The position numbers were made by a program, and so were the translations under genes. A stretch of DNA of 13,490 nucleotides, from positions 1 to 13,490 of the forward strand of contig JAJBTD010000212.1 of NCBI GenBank assembly GCA_020861055.1. Direction: 5' to 3'. The stretch is from Clostridiales bacterium. Lineage in GTDB: Bacteria; Bacillota; Clostridia; Oscillospirales; Oscillospiraceae. Position 1 is the first letter of the stretch; every line of letters begins with the position of its first letter. The notes below the pieces were generated by a model that saw only the letters and a list, made by a program, of their open reading frames with translations, did no database searches and was not told the origin of the DNA. Below, piece by piece: positions 6,551 to 13,490 of this stretch.

Positions 6551-6908
6551 CCGCCGCCTGGGAGCCTGGGGCGAGGCGGTGGTCGCCCAGTGGCTGGTGC
6601 AGCACGGTTATGAGGTGCTGGGGCATCACCTCTCATACCGGGAGGGGGAGATCGACCTGCTGGCCCGGAAAAGCGACATTCTGGCCGTGGTAGAGGTCAA
6701 GCTCCGCACCGGCAGCTTTGCCACCGGCGGGGAGGCGGTGACTCTGCGCAAGCAGGAGCGCATCCGCAGGGCTATGGGCCGCTACCTCTCTCAGCACCCG
6801 GAGATGGACAGCTACTATATCCGCTTTGACGTCTGCCAGATCACGGCTCCTCAGGGGATGGGGACACAGCGCCCCGCTGTAGAATATTTGGAGAACGCTT
6901 TTTACTGA
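6534..6908 (+). CDS. yraN: YraN / UPF0102 family protein, nuclease-like fold
   Basis: The 124-residue product matches the UPF0102 family in length and pattern. Visible blocks are LGAWGEAVVAQWL (residues 9-21), YREGEIDLLA (35-44) and VVEVKLRTG (52-60). D41, E54 and K56 fit a PD-(D/E)XK nuclease core (D, then E-x-K), and E14 matches the conserved N-terminal Glu. Catalysis is not proven for most members; a role in DNA processing or repair is inferred from fold and from frequent location beside rnhB. The ATG lies within the end of rnhB, overlapping 17 bases in another frame, and no good Shine-Dalgarno sequence is close, which suggests translational coupling. No terminator follows. Confidence 0.9.
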   Translation: MRNDVDRRLGAWGEAVVAQWLVQHGYEVLGHHLSYREGEIDLLARKSDILAVVEVKLRTGSFATGGEAVTLRKQERIRRAMGRYLSQHPEMDSYYIRFDVCQITAPQGMGTQRPAVEYLENAFY

Positions 6909-6936
6909 GCCCAGCCCACTTTCTCGCCCGGACAGC

Positions 6937-6965
6937 TTGACCGGAGGACCGTTTGATGTAATAAT
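6937..6965 (+). promoter_or_regulatory. Predicted promoter of thrC
   Basis: TTGACC (6937-6942), 17-base spacer, AATAAT (6960-6965), with TG one base before the -10 (extended -10). It starts about 30 bases after the yraN stop and would give a leader of roughly 65 bases. Both hexamers are close to the sigma-A consensus. Confidence 0.6.
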
Positions 6966-6975
6966 GAGATATCGT

Positions 6976-7003
6976 CGGGCGTTCGGCCTCCGGTCTGCGC
7001 CCG
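6976..7003 (+). promoter_or_regulatory. Hairpin in the thrC leader
   Basis: CGGGCG (6976-6981) pairs with CGCCCG (6998-7003); inside it CGG and CCG can pair again. It ends 15 bases before AGGAGG (7019-7024). There is no T tract, so it is not an intrinsic terminator. No run of threonine or isoleucine codons or T-box specifier structure was recognised. Function unknown. Confidence 0.35.
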
Positions 7004-7037
7004 TTTCCCAACCAATACAGGAGGACAGTGATCGGCT

Positions 7038-8525
7038 ATGTACTATGTAAGCACGAGAAATAAGAAGCTGGAATTCACTCCGGCCCAGGCCATCTCCCAG
7101 GGGCTGTCCCGGGACGGGGGACTGTTCCTGCCCGCCGCTCTGCCCCGTCTGCCGGGCAATGCGCTGGAGAGTCTGAAGGAGATGTCCTACCAGCAGCGGG
7201 CGGTGTACGTCATGGGCCTGTACCTGACCCACTTCACCACCTCTGAGCTGACTGCCTACACCAGTCGGGCCTATGGGCCGGACAAGTTCGACACGAAAGA
7301 GGTGGCTCCCGTCCGCAGGGTGGACGAGAATACCTATTGCCTGGAGCTGTGGCACGGTCCTACCTGCGCATTTAAGGACATGGCCCTTCAGATGCTGCCC
7401 CATCTGCTCACAGCCTCCATGCGGAAGAACTACGATCACCGGCCGGTCTGTATCCTGGTCGCCACCTCCGGCGACACCGGCAAGGCCGCCATGGAGGGCT
7501 TCCGGGACGTGGATAAGACCAAAATCCTGGTGTTCTACCCCAAGGACGGCGTTTCCGAGGTCCAGGGCCTCCAGATGAGGACCCAGGAGGGGGACAACGT
7601 GGGGGTCTGCTCCGTGGTGGGCAACTTCGACGACGCCCAGACCGGAGTGAAGCGGCTGTTCTCCGACGAGGGGCTACGGGAGGAGCTGGCCGAGAAGGGT
7701 CTGTTCCTGTCCTCCGCCAACTCCATCAACTGGGGCCGGGTGCTGCCTCAGATCGTCTACTATATCTCCGCCTATTGCGACCTGCTGAAACAGGGGGCCA
7801 TCTCCAACGGCGACGCCATCAACGTCTGCGTCCCCACCGGGAACTTTGGCAACATTCTGGCCGCCTACTATGCCAGGGAGATGGGCGTTCCCATCCGTCG
7901 GCTGATTTGCGCCTCCAACGACAACAACGTGCTCACCGACTTTTTGACCACCGGCACCTATAACAAGAACCGCCCGTTCTACAACACGGTCTCTCCCTCC
8001 ATGGACATCCTCATCTCCAGCAATCTGGAACGGCTGATTTTCGCCCTCTCTGGAAATGACGATGAGCGCACCCGTGGGTATATGGAGCAGCTGACGGAGA
8101 CCGGCTGCTACACGGTGGATGAGGACATTCGGAAGAAAATTCAGGCGGTATTCTCCGCAGGCTACACCACCGAGGCCGCCACGAAGGAGACCATCGGCAA
8201 GCTGTGGAAGGAGCACAAGTATCTCATCGACACCCATACCGCCGTCGCATTTCACGTTCTGGAGCAGTACCGGGCGGAGACGGGGGACGAGACGCCCACC
8301 GTGGTCGCCTCCACTGCCAGCCCCTTTAAGTTCCCGGACGCCGTCCTGGAGGCCATCGGCGTGGAGGAGCTGTCCTCCGGCGCAGGTCTGTTGGATCAGC
8401 TCTCCCAGGTCACCGGAGCGGAGATCCCCCGGCCTCTGGCGGGACTGCGGGACAAGAAGGTGCGTTTTGACGGCTGGGTGCAGAAGGAGCAGATGAAAGC
8501 GGTCGTCACCGGTTTTTTGAAGTGA
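7038..8525 (+). CDS. thrC: Threonine synthase (long, PLP-dependent type)
   Basis: The 495-residue product converts O-phospho-L-homoserine to L-threonine, the last step of threonine synthesis. The N-terminus MYYVSTRN and the length fit the long bacterial and yeast-type enzymes. The PLP-binding lysine is K113 in LWHGPTCAFKDMALQ. SGDTGKAA (144-151) and the phosphate-holding loop PTGNFGNILA (266-275) are in place. AGGAGG (7019-7024) is 13 bases before the ATG, longer than usual, but no other in-frame start lies closer. The gene has its own promoter after yraN. No homoserine kinase or dehydrogenase gene is adjacent; the downstream gene begins one base after the stop and is a phosphoesterase. Confidence 0.96.
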   Translation: MYYVSTRNKKLEFTPAQAISQGLSRDGGLFLPAALPRLPGNALESLKEMSYQQRAVYVMGLYLTHFTTSELTAYTSRAYGPDKFDTKEVAPVRRVDENTYCLELWHGPTCAFKDMALQMLPHLLTASMRKNYDHRPVCILVATSGDTGKAAMEGFRDVDKTKILVFYPKDGVSEVQGLQMRTQEGDNVGVCSVVGNFDDAQTGVKRLFSDEGLREELAEKGLFLSSANSINWGRVLPQIVYYISAYCDLLKQGAISNGDAINVCVPTGNFGNILAAYYAREMGVPIRRLICASNDNNVLTDFLTTGTYNKNRPFYNTVSPSMDILISSNLERLIFALSGNDDERTRGYMEQLTETGCYTVDEDIRKKIQAVFSAGYTTEAATKETIGKLWKEHKYLIDTHTAVAFHVLEQYRAETGDETPTVVASTASPFKFPDAVLEAIGVEELSSGAGLLDQLSQVTGAEIPRPLAGLRDKKVRFDGWVQKEQMKAVVTGFLK

Positions 8526-8526
8526 T

Positions 8527-9219
8527 ATGGCCCTCTATGCCATCGGAGACCCCCACCTGTCCTTTGGAACAAACAAGCCCATGGACATCTTCGGCCCGGC
8601 GTGGAAGGACCACCCGGACAAGCTGAGACAGGGCTTTCTGGAGAACGTCCGACCGGAGGACACGGTGCTCCTCTGCGGCGATTTGAGCTGGGGGATGAAT
8701 CTGTCCCAGTGTGAGGCGGACTTCCGCTTTCTCAACGATCTGCCAGGGAAGACCAAGCTGCTGCTCAAGGGGAACCACGACTACTGGTGGACGACGGCCA
8801 GTAAGATGGAACGCTTCTTTCAGGAGAAGGGATTGGATACCTTCCGGCTGCTCCACAACAACTGCTGGCTCTACGGGGAGACCGCCCTCTGCGGCACCCG
8901 TGGTTGGTTCTATGAGCTGGAGCAGGCGGGACACGACGAGAAAATGCTCCGCCGGGAGTGCATTCGGCTGGAGACGTCCCTGAAGGCGGCGGGTGATCGG
9001 GAGAAGCTGGTCTTTCTCCACTATCCGCCTGTCTACCAGGGATATCGGTGTGAGCCGATTTTGTCTCTGCTCCGGCAGTACGGCGTCCGCCGCTGCTGGT
9101 ACGCCCATCTGCATGGGGCGAGCTGCCGCCTGGCCATCGAGGGGACGGTGGGGGAGACGGAATTTTCCCTCATTTCAGCCGATCATCTGAATTTCGCACC
9201 AAAAAAAATTTTGGATTGA
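8527..9219 (+). CDS. Calcineurin-like metallophosphoesterase, substrate unknown
   Basis: The 230-residue product shows the dinuclear-metal phosphoesterase motifs in order: GDPHLS (D8, H10), GDLSW (D52), GNHDYWW (N83, H84), LHYPP and finally YAHLHG. The last motif replaces the common GHxH with AHLH, as seen in some single-domain prokaryotic branches of the superfamily. No signal peptide or membrane segment is present, so it acts in the cytoplasm. The ATG follows the thrC stop by one base and has no clear Shine-Dalgarno sequence, so it is probably translated by coupling to thrC. The substrate cannot be deduced; a link to threonine metabolism would rest only on that arrangement. The superfamily is certain, the role is not. 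Confidence 0.88.
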   Translation: MALYAIGDPHLSFGTNKPMDIFGPAWKDHPDKLRQGFLENVRPEDTVLLCGDLSWGMNLSQCEADFRFLNDLPGKTKLLLKGNHDYWWTTASKMERFFQEKGLDTFRLLHNNCWLYGETALCGTRGWFYELEQAGHDEKMLRRECIRLETSLKAAGDREKLVFLHYPPVYQGYRCEPILSLLRQYGVRRCWYAHLHGASCRLAIEGTVGETEFSLISADHLNFAPKKILD

Positions 9220-9258
9220 CGCTGTTTTTTCACAGAAAACAGTAGAAATCTCTTTTCA

Positions 9259-9279
9259 AGTCTGTTACAATATCAGACT
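9259..9279 (+). promoter_or_regulatory. Predicted tig promoter -10 inside a dyad (possible operator)
   Basis: The -10 box TACAAT (9266-9271) has TG one base upstream (extended -10); no good -35 is seen at the expected distance (TAGAAA at 9243-9248). AGTCTG (9259-9264) and CAGACT (9274-9279) are perfect inverted repeats nine bases apart that frame the -10. A dimeric regulator bound here would block polymerase. Confidence 0.4.
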
Positions 9280-9295
9280 GATGATTTTGAAGAAA

Positions 9296-9315
9296 CGGAG
9301 CGCAATCATGCTCCG
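9296..9315 (+). promoter_or_regulatory. Hairpin just before the tig ribosome binding site
   Basis: CGGAGC (9296-9301) and GCTCCG (9310-9315) form a perfect six-base stem with an eight-base loop. It ends three bases before the Shine-Dalgarno AGGAGG (9319-9324), so it may affect ribosome access or mRNA stability. Confidence 0.4.
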
Positions 9316-9333
9316 CCGAGGAGGAACACCCCC

Positions 9334-10656
9334 ATGAACGTGAAAAACGTAGAGAAAAAGGAAAACAACACCGCTGAGCTGTCTGTAGAGATCAGTGCCC
9401 AGGAGTTTGACGCTGCGGTCAACAAGGTCTATGCCAAGGTAAAGGGCCAGATCGCTCTGCCCGGCTTCCGCAAGGGCAAGGCCCCCCGGAAGCTGGTGGA
9501 GAAGATGTACGGAGCCGACGTGTTCTATGAGGACGCCATGGAGGAGCTGTACCCCGCCATTATGGAGGAGATCACCAAGGACGAGTCCCTGGAGATCGTG
9601 GGCTATCCTCAGACGAATGTTCAGTCCATCGGCGCCGAGGGCGTGGCGCTCACCGTCACCGTGGGCCTGATGCCTGTGGCGACCCTGGGCCAGTACAAGG
9701 AGATCCCCGCCCCCCGTGCGGAGGTCACCGTCTCCGACGAGGAGGCCGAGGCCGCGCTCCAGCCCTATATCAGCCGGGCTACCACTCAGGTTGCCGTTGA
9801 CCGTCCCGCCCAGATGGGCGATACCGCGGTCATCGACTTCGAGGGCTTTGTGGACGGCGTAGCCTTTGAGGGCGGCAAGGGGGAGAACCACGAGCTGAAG
9901 CTGGGCTCCGGCTCCTTCATCCCCGGTTTTGAGGACCAGCTGGTGGGTGTCTCTGCCGGAGAGGACAAGGACGTGGTCGTCACCTTCCCCAAGGAGTACC
10001 AGGCAAAGGAGCTGGCCGGGAAAGAGGCCACCTTTAAGTGCACCGTCCACGAGGTCCGGGAGGAGCAGGCTCCCACCCTGGACGATGAGTTTGCCAAGGA
10101 CGTCTCCGAGTTCGAGACCCTGGACGAGTTCAAGGCCGATCTGAAAGCGAAGAAGCTGGAGGAGAAGAACAAGAGCGCCGACGAGGCGTTCCACCAGTCC
10201 GTCATGACCGCTGTGGTCAACAACGCTCAGATGGAGATTCCTGATACCATGGTGGAGTACGAGACGGACAAGATGATGGAGAATTACGAGTCCCGTATCC
10301 AGAGCATGGGCATCACCCTGGACAACTATCTGAATATGATGGGCACCAACCGGACGGAGTTCCGCGTCTCCATCAAGGCCAGCGCGCTGCGTCAGATTCA
10401 GCAGGAGCTGGTGCTCAAGGCCGTCGTCGAGGCCGAGGGCATCGAGGCCACCGAGGAGGAGATCGACGCCCATGTGACCGAGCTGAGCGAGGAGTACGGC
10501 ATGGAGGAGGACAAGATCCGGGAGGCTCTGAACGACGAGACCCTGGCCCGGGATGTCAAGCTGAAAAAGGCCTCCGAGCTGATTTATGCCAGCGCCGTGG
10601 CCACCGCCCCCGTGGAGGAGACTGCCGCCGAGGCCGAGAGCGCCGACGCAGAGTAA
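9334..10656 (+). CDS. tig: Trigger factor, ribosome-associated chaperone and prolyl isomerase
   Basis: The 440-residue product has the standard three-part layout. The N-terminal ribosome-binding domain (about 1-112) contains the signature GFRKGKAP (44-51), which contacts the exit-tunnel region of the ribosome. The FKBP-type peptidyl-prolyl isomerase domain spans about 160-243 (GDTAVIDFEGFVDG, then SGSFIPGFEDQLVG). The remaining helical C-terminal domain forms the chaperone cradle and ends in an acidic, Ala/Glu-rich tail. The start is supported by AGGAGG (9319-9324), nine bases upstream. It heads a run of protein-quality-control genes, tig-clpP-clpX-lon, an order common in Bacillota. Confidence 0.97.
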   Translation: MNVKNVEKKENNTAELSVEISAQEFDAAVNKVYAKVKGQIALPGFRKGKAPRKLVEKMYGADVFYEDAMEELYPAIMEEITKDESLEIVGYPQTNVQSIGAEGVALTVTVGLMPVATLGQYKEIPAPRAEVTVSDEEAEAALQPYISRATTQVAVDRPAQMGDTAVIDFEGFVDGVAFEGGKGENHELKLGSGSFIPGFEDQLVGVSAGEDKDVVVTFPKEYQAKELAGKEATFKCTVHEVREEQAPTLDDEFAKDVSEFETLDEFKADLKAKKLEEKNKSADEAFHQSVMTAVVNNAQMEIPDTMVEYETDKMMENYESRIQSMGITLDNYLNMMGTNRTEFRVSIKASALRQIQQELVLKAVVEAEGIEATEEEIDAHVTELSEEYGMEEDKIREALNDETLARDVKLKKASELIYASAVATAPVEETAAEAESADAE

Positions 10657-10673
10657 TTTCATTTGAGAACTGA

Positions 10674-10701
10674 CCGCTGCCGAACGTTCCTGCGGCGGCG
10701 G
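10674..10701 (+). other. GC-rich hairpin between tig and clpP without T tract
   Basis: CCGCTGCCG (10674-10682) pairs over nine positions (one G-U) with CGGCGGCGG (10693-10701) across a ten-base loop, 18 bases after the tig stop. No T run follows, so it is not a standard intrinsic terminator. It may protect the 3' end of tig mRNA, act as a processing site or slow polymerase. Confidence 0.45.
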
Positions 10702-10755
10702 ATGAGAGAGAAACAGAAGGGCAGAATTTCGGTATATCCTCACAGAAGAGCTGGG

Positions 10756-10761
10756 TATACT
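10756..10761 (+). promoter_or_regulatory. Possible -10 box for clpP
   Basis: TATACT lies 43 bases before the clpP start, in the only AT-rich part of the tig-clpP gap. The hexamer 17 bases upstream (TATATC, 10733-10738) is a poor -35, so the call is weak. No CtsR heptad repeat or CIRCE-type inverted repeat is visible in 10657-10803. Confidence 0.3.
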
Positions 10762-10788
10762 GTACCATCATCTCTTCGTGTTTATGAA

Positions 10789-10794
10789 AAGGAG
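10789..10794 (+). promoter_or_regulatory. clpP: Ribosome binding site that fixes the clpP start
   Basis: AAGGAG is nine bases before ATG 10804. The frame stays open upstream to an ATG at 10663, but those residues are unlike ClpP. The 10804 start gives the catalytic residues their canonical numbers. Confidence 0.8.
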
Positions 10795-10803
10795 CGTAAC
10801 ATT

Positions 10804-11385
10804 ATGAGCTTAGTACCCTATGTAGTGGAGCAGACCAGCCGGGGCGAGCGGAGCTACGACATCTTCTCCCGCCTGCTCAACGACCGCATTATCTTCCTCT
10901 CTGAGGAGGTCAACGACACCACCGCCTCTCTGGTGGTGGCCCAGCTGCTGTACCTGGAGGCTCAGGACCCGGACAAGGACATCCAGTTCTACATTAACAG
11001 CCCTGGGGGCAGCGTCACCGCAGGCATGGCCATCTATGACACCATGCAGTATATCAAGTGCGACGTGTCCACCATCTGCATCGGCATGGCCGCCAGTATG
11101 GGCGCTTTCCTGCTCTCCAGCGGCACCAAGGGCAAGCGGATCGCCCTGCCCAATGCGGAGATCATGATTCACCAGCCCTCCGCCGGCACCCAAGGCAAGG
11201 TCACCGATATGGAGATCGACCTGGAGCACTTCCTGAAAATCAAGGAGCGGTTGAACGAGATCCTGGCCAACAACACCGGCAAGACTCCGGAGCAGGTCAA
11301 GGCGGATTCCGAGCGCGACCACTGGCTGACGGCCAGCGAGGCGAAGGAGTACGGCCTGATCGACCAGATCTATGAGCATCGGTGA
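10804..11385 (+). CDS. clpP: ATP-dependent Clp protease, proteolytic subunit
   Basis: The 193-residue product carries the serine-protease triad at the positions usual for the family: S98 in GMAASMGAF, H123 in IMIHQPSAG and D172 in ERDHWLTASEA. The N-terminal LVPYVVEQTSRGERSYDI and the block FYINSPGGSVTAGMAIYDTM are characteristic. Fourteen subunits form a barrel that degrades proteins fed by ClpX or another Clp ATPase. Only a very short N-terminal propeptide (residues before about 10) is possible. clpX starts 50 bases downstream with no terminator between, so the two partner subunits are made from one message. Confidence 0.98.
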   Translation: MSLVPYVVEQTSRGERSYDIFSRLLNDRIIFLSEEVNDTTASLVVAQLLYLEAQDPDKDIQFYINSPGGSVTAGMAIYDTMQYIKCDVSTICIGMAASMGAFLLSSGTKGKRIALPNAEIMIHQPSAGTQGKVTDMEIDLEHFLKIKERLNEILANNTGKTPEQVKADSERDHWLTASEAKEYGLIDQIYEHR

Positions 11386-11435
11386 GCGGACGGCTGACTG
11401 CTTCGCTGTAACAGACAGAAGAATGAGGAGATTAT

Positions 11436-12770
11436 ATGGCAAAAAAGGACGATAGAAGGATGGTGTGCTGTTCCTTCTGCGGAAAAAGTCAAGACAGGGT
11501 CGAGCGTATTATCGCAGGCCCCAACGTCTATATCTGCAATGAATGCGTCCAGCTTTGCAACGAGATCCTGGACGACTCAGAGGATTACTTTGACGAGGGC
11601 CAGGGGCGCTATGATGTGGAGATTCCGGATGTGATTCCCACTCCGGTGGAGATTCGCCAGATTCTCGATCAGTACGTCATCGGCCAGGACCAGGCTAAGG
11701 TGGCCCTTGCTGTGGCGGTCTACAACCATTATAAACGAATTTACTTTGGCGGCGGCGAGGATGTGGAGCTGCAAAAGTCCAATATCCTCCTGCTGGGGCC
11801 CACCGGCTGCGGCAAGACCTACCTGGCCCAGACTTTGGCCCGTATTTTGAAGGTGCCCTTCGCCATCGCCGACGCCACCACGCTGACCGAAGCCGGCTAT
11901 GTGGGCGACGATGTGGAGAACATCCTTCTGCGTCTGGTACAGGCCGCCGACTACGACATCGAACTGGCCCAGCGGGGGATTATCTATATCGATGAGATCG
12001 ACAAGATTGCCCGCAAGAGCGAGAACACCTCCATCACCAGGGATGTCTCCGGCGAGGGCGTACAGCAGGCGCTGCTGAAAATCCTGGAGGGAACTGTGGC
12101 CAATGTTTCCCCCCAGGGCGGTCGGAAGCATCCCCATCAGGAGTTCATCCAGATCGACACCACCAATATCCTGTTCATCTGCGGCGGCGCTTTTGACGGC
12201 ATTGAGAAGATCATCGAGAGCCGTCTGGACGACCGGAGCATCGGCTTCGGCGCCAGCGTTCAGACGAAGAAGGAACGGGAGGAACGGGATGTCCTTTCCC
12301 ACGTTCAGCCCCACGACCTGATGAAGTTTGGCATCATCCCGGAGCTGATTGGCCGTCTGCCGGTGGTCACCACCCTGACTGCCCTGAACCGGGAGCAGCT
12401 GGTGCGCATCCTCACCGAGCCGAAAAACGCCCTGGTGAAGCAGTACCGCAAGCTGCTGGAGTACGACCATGTAGAGCTGGAGTTCCAGCCGGAGGCCCTG
12501 GAGGCCGCTGCCGACCTGGCGCTGGAGCGGGGCATCGGCGCCCGGGGACTGCGGACGGTGCTGGAGGCCTCTATGAACGATCTGATGTACGAGATCCCGT
12601 CAGACCCCTCGATTGCCAAGGTGACCATCACTCCGGAGAGCATCCGGAAGGAGGGACAGCCGGAAATTCAGCGGGATTCGGAACGGCTCCAGCGCCCGGC
12701 ACCCCGGCTGGGAGCAAAGACGCTGAAGGAGATGCAGCGGCAGCAGCGCCGCAGAGGCACCGCCTCCTGA
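11436..12770 (+). CDS. clpX: ATP-dependent Clp protease ATP-binding subunit ClpX
   Basis: The 444-residue AAA+ unfoldase starts five bases after AGGAG (11426-11430). Its N-terminal zinc-binding domain has C12, C15, C34 and C37. Walker A is GPTGCGKT (121-128), the pore-1 loop GYVG (154-157), Walker B IIYIDEID (182-189), the RKH pore loop 230-232, the ClpP-docking IGF loop 269-271, the likely arginine finger R307 in GRLPV, and sensor 2 GARGLR (368-373). All functional residues are present. The C-terminal tail is Arg/Gln-rich and somewhat longer than in typical ClpX. ClpX unfolds tagged substrates and passes them to ClpP, encoded just upstream. A terminator-like hairpin follows. Confidence 0.98.
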   Translation: MAKKDDRRMVCCSFCGKSQDRVERIIAGPNVYICNECVQLCNEILDDSEDYFDEGQGRYDVEIPDVIPTPVEIRQILDQYVIGQDQAKVALAVAVYNHYKRIYFGGGEDVELQKSNILLLGPTGCGKTYLAQTLARILKVPFAIADATTLTEAGYVGDDVENILLRLVQAADYDIELAQRGIIYIDEIDKIARKSENTSITRDVSGEGVQQALLKILEGTVANVSPQGGRKHPHQEFIQIDTTNILFICGGAFDGIEKIIESRLDDRSIGFGASVQTKKEREERDVLSHVQPHDLMKFGIIPELIGRLPVVTTLTALNREQLVRILTEPKNALVKQYRKLLEYDHVELEFQPEALEAAADLALERGIGARGLRTVLEASMNDLMYEIPSDPSIAKVTITPESIRKEGQPEIQRDSERLQRPAPRLGAKTLKEMQRQQRRRGTAS

Positions 12771-12792
12771 TTGCCTGAGAAAATCTTTCATT

Positions 12793-12830
12793 GGCCGCAA
12801 GACCGCCTTACGACGGTCTTACGGCCTTTT
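12793..12830 (+). terminator. Intrinsic terminator or attenuator between clpX and lon
   Basis: A 13-position stem (12793-12805 with 12814-12826, a single C-A mismatch) closes an eight-base loop and is followed by TTTT then CCCTT. The stem is strong but the T tract is short, so termination may be incomplete. The lon ribosome binding site begins nine bases after the last T. Confidence 0.75.
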
Positions 12831-12849
12831 CCCTTCATGGAGGTATTCT

Positions 12850-13490
12850 ATGAGTGAAGCGAACATCACCATCGAGGAGGGACTCGTCCTCCCGACGCTG
12901 GCCCTGAGAGGGCTGACGATTTTCCCCAATATGCTTGTCCATTTCGATGTGGGCCGTCAGACGTCAATGAAGGCACTGGAGCTGGCTATGGAGCAAGATA
13001 ACCGGGTGTTCCTGGTGGCCCAGAAATCTGTCATGGTGGAGCAGCCCGAACAGAACGATCTGTACCGGGTAGGAACGATCTGCACCATTCGCCAGCTGCT
13101 CCGACTGCCGGACGACAATGTGCGGGTCATGGTAGAGGGCCGCAGCAGAGCTGCGCTGCTGGAGCTGGTACAGGAAAAGCCCTGTCTCACCGCCGCCGTC
13201 CAGGAGATTCCCGCTTCGCCTGCGGAGACGAGCACGCCCCGGAGCGAGGCGGTCATCCGTCAGGCATATGAACTGTTCGGCCATTACGGAGAGCTGTCGG
13301 AGCGGCTCTCCGCCGATTTGCTGCTGAATGTGTTCAACAGCCGCGATCCGGGGTATATCGCCGACTATATCGCCCAGAATATCCCCCTGCGGGGGGAGGA
13401 TAAGCAGTCCATCCTGGACGAGCTGCGCCCGGTCCGCCGCCTGGAGAAGATGAACAAGCTCCGGGCGCGAGCGATTCAAGTGCTGTCGGG
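12850..13490 (+). CDS. lon: ATP-dependent protease Lon, N-terminal part (gene runs off the window)
   Basis: The frame is open from ATG 12850 to the edge (213 codons plus two bases). GGAGG (12839-12843) precedes the ATG by six bases. The sequence is the LON substrate-binding domain: LPTLALRGLTIFPNMLVHFDVGR near residues 14-36 shown in its parts LPTLALRG and FPNMLVHFDVGR, then VFLVAQK, a VMVEGRSRA-type block and PGYIADYIAQNIPL, leading into a helical segment (LRPVRRLEKMN). Full-length Lon has about 780-810 residues, so the AAA+ module and the Ser-Lys protease domain lie beyond the window. The context after tig-clpP-clpX agrees with Lon. LonB-type enzymes lack this N-terminal domain, which favours LonA. 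Confidence 0.93.
   Translation, partial: MSEANITIEEGLVLPTLALRGLTIFPNMLVHFDVGRQTSMKALELAMEQDNRVFLVAQKSVMVEQPEQNDLYRVGTICTIRQLLRLPDDNVRVMVEGRSRAALLELVQEKPCLTAAVQEIPASPAETSTPRSEAVIRQAYELFGHYGELSERLSADLLLNVFNSRDPGYIADYIAQNIPLRGEDKQSILDELRPVRRLEKMNKLRARAIQVLS

Noticed and set aside
6909..7037. T-box or threonine attenuator before thrC
   Set aside because: The leader is only about 65 bases, with no T-box consensus, no leader peptide rich in Thr codons and no terminator stem.
9222..9242. Inverted repeat CTGTTTT / AAAACAG after the phosphoesterase as a terminator
   Set aside because: The seven-base stem is almost all A-T and weak, and no T run follows the right arm.
9265..10743. A 492-codon minus-strand open frame opposite tig
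   Set aside because: Very Leu/Gly/His-rich deduced protein without family features; trigger factor on the plus strand is unambiguous. It is an antisense shadow of Lys/Glu/Asp-rich codons.
10663..10803. Longer N-terminus for clpP from 10663
   Set aside because: The added residues are basic and unrelated to ClpP, a nine-pair hairpin lies in this stretch, and the 10804 start has a good ribosome binding site.
1..13490. Search for CRISPR arrays, insertion sequences, phage or defence genes, tRNA and rRNA
   Set aside because: No spaced short repeats, transposase motifs, terminal inverted repeats, integrase, restriction or toxin-antitoxin motifs, or tRNA cloverleaf sequences were recognised; every sizeable gap is accounted for by leaders, promoters or terminators.

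Overview
The window is a stretch of bacterial chromosome, GC-rich by eye (about 60%) with strong GC bias at third codon positions, AGGAGG-type ribosome binding sites and short intergenic gaps. Protein families and gene order point to a Gram-positive anaerobe of the class Clostridia, probably a high-GC Oscillospiraceae-type gut bacterium. This placement is inference. The grounds are the order tig-clpP-clpX-lon, the cluster rplS-rbgA-rnhB-yraN, the radical SAM/DUF2344 gene pair and a secreted BspA-type leucine-rich-repeat protein.

Layout. Positions 1-1751 (minus strand) hold the first ~583 codons of a secreted BspA-like repeat protein with a signal peptide, an N-terminal fibronectin-III-like module, nine 23-residue leucine-rich repeats and further FN3-like modules; it runs off the left edge. 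A divergent control region (1752-1939) separates it from everything else, which is on the plus strand: a radical SAM protein (1940-3823) and its DUF2344 partner (3827-4507); ribosomal protein L19 with its own promoter, structured leader and terminator (4508-5029); rbgA, rnhB and yraN packed together (5068-6908); threonine synthase followed after one base by a calcineurin-like phosphoesterase (7038-9219); and the protein-quality-control cluster tig, clpP, clpX and the first 213 codons of lon (9334-13490).

How the genes work together. rplS and rbgA both serve the large ribosomal subunit, one as a structural protein and the other as an assembly GTPase. rnhB and yraN are small nucleic-acid-related genes that commonly travel with them. 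Trigger factor folds nascent chains at the ribosome exit, while ClpX-ClpP and Lon degrade what fails; ClpX carries the IGF loop that docks on ClpP. The radical SAM/DUF2344 pair has no assigned reaction and is the least understood part of the window.

No mobile element, CRISPR array, tRNA, rRNA or defence system was seen, and this is mostly an ordinary housekeeping region. The points worth checking are regulatory (a possible two-state leader before rplS, terminators with no room for a downstream promoter before rbgA and lon, a dyad over the tig promoter, repeats in the divergent region) and biochemical (the second CX3CX2C motif of the radical SAM protein, and NRAD in place of NKxD in RbgA).
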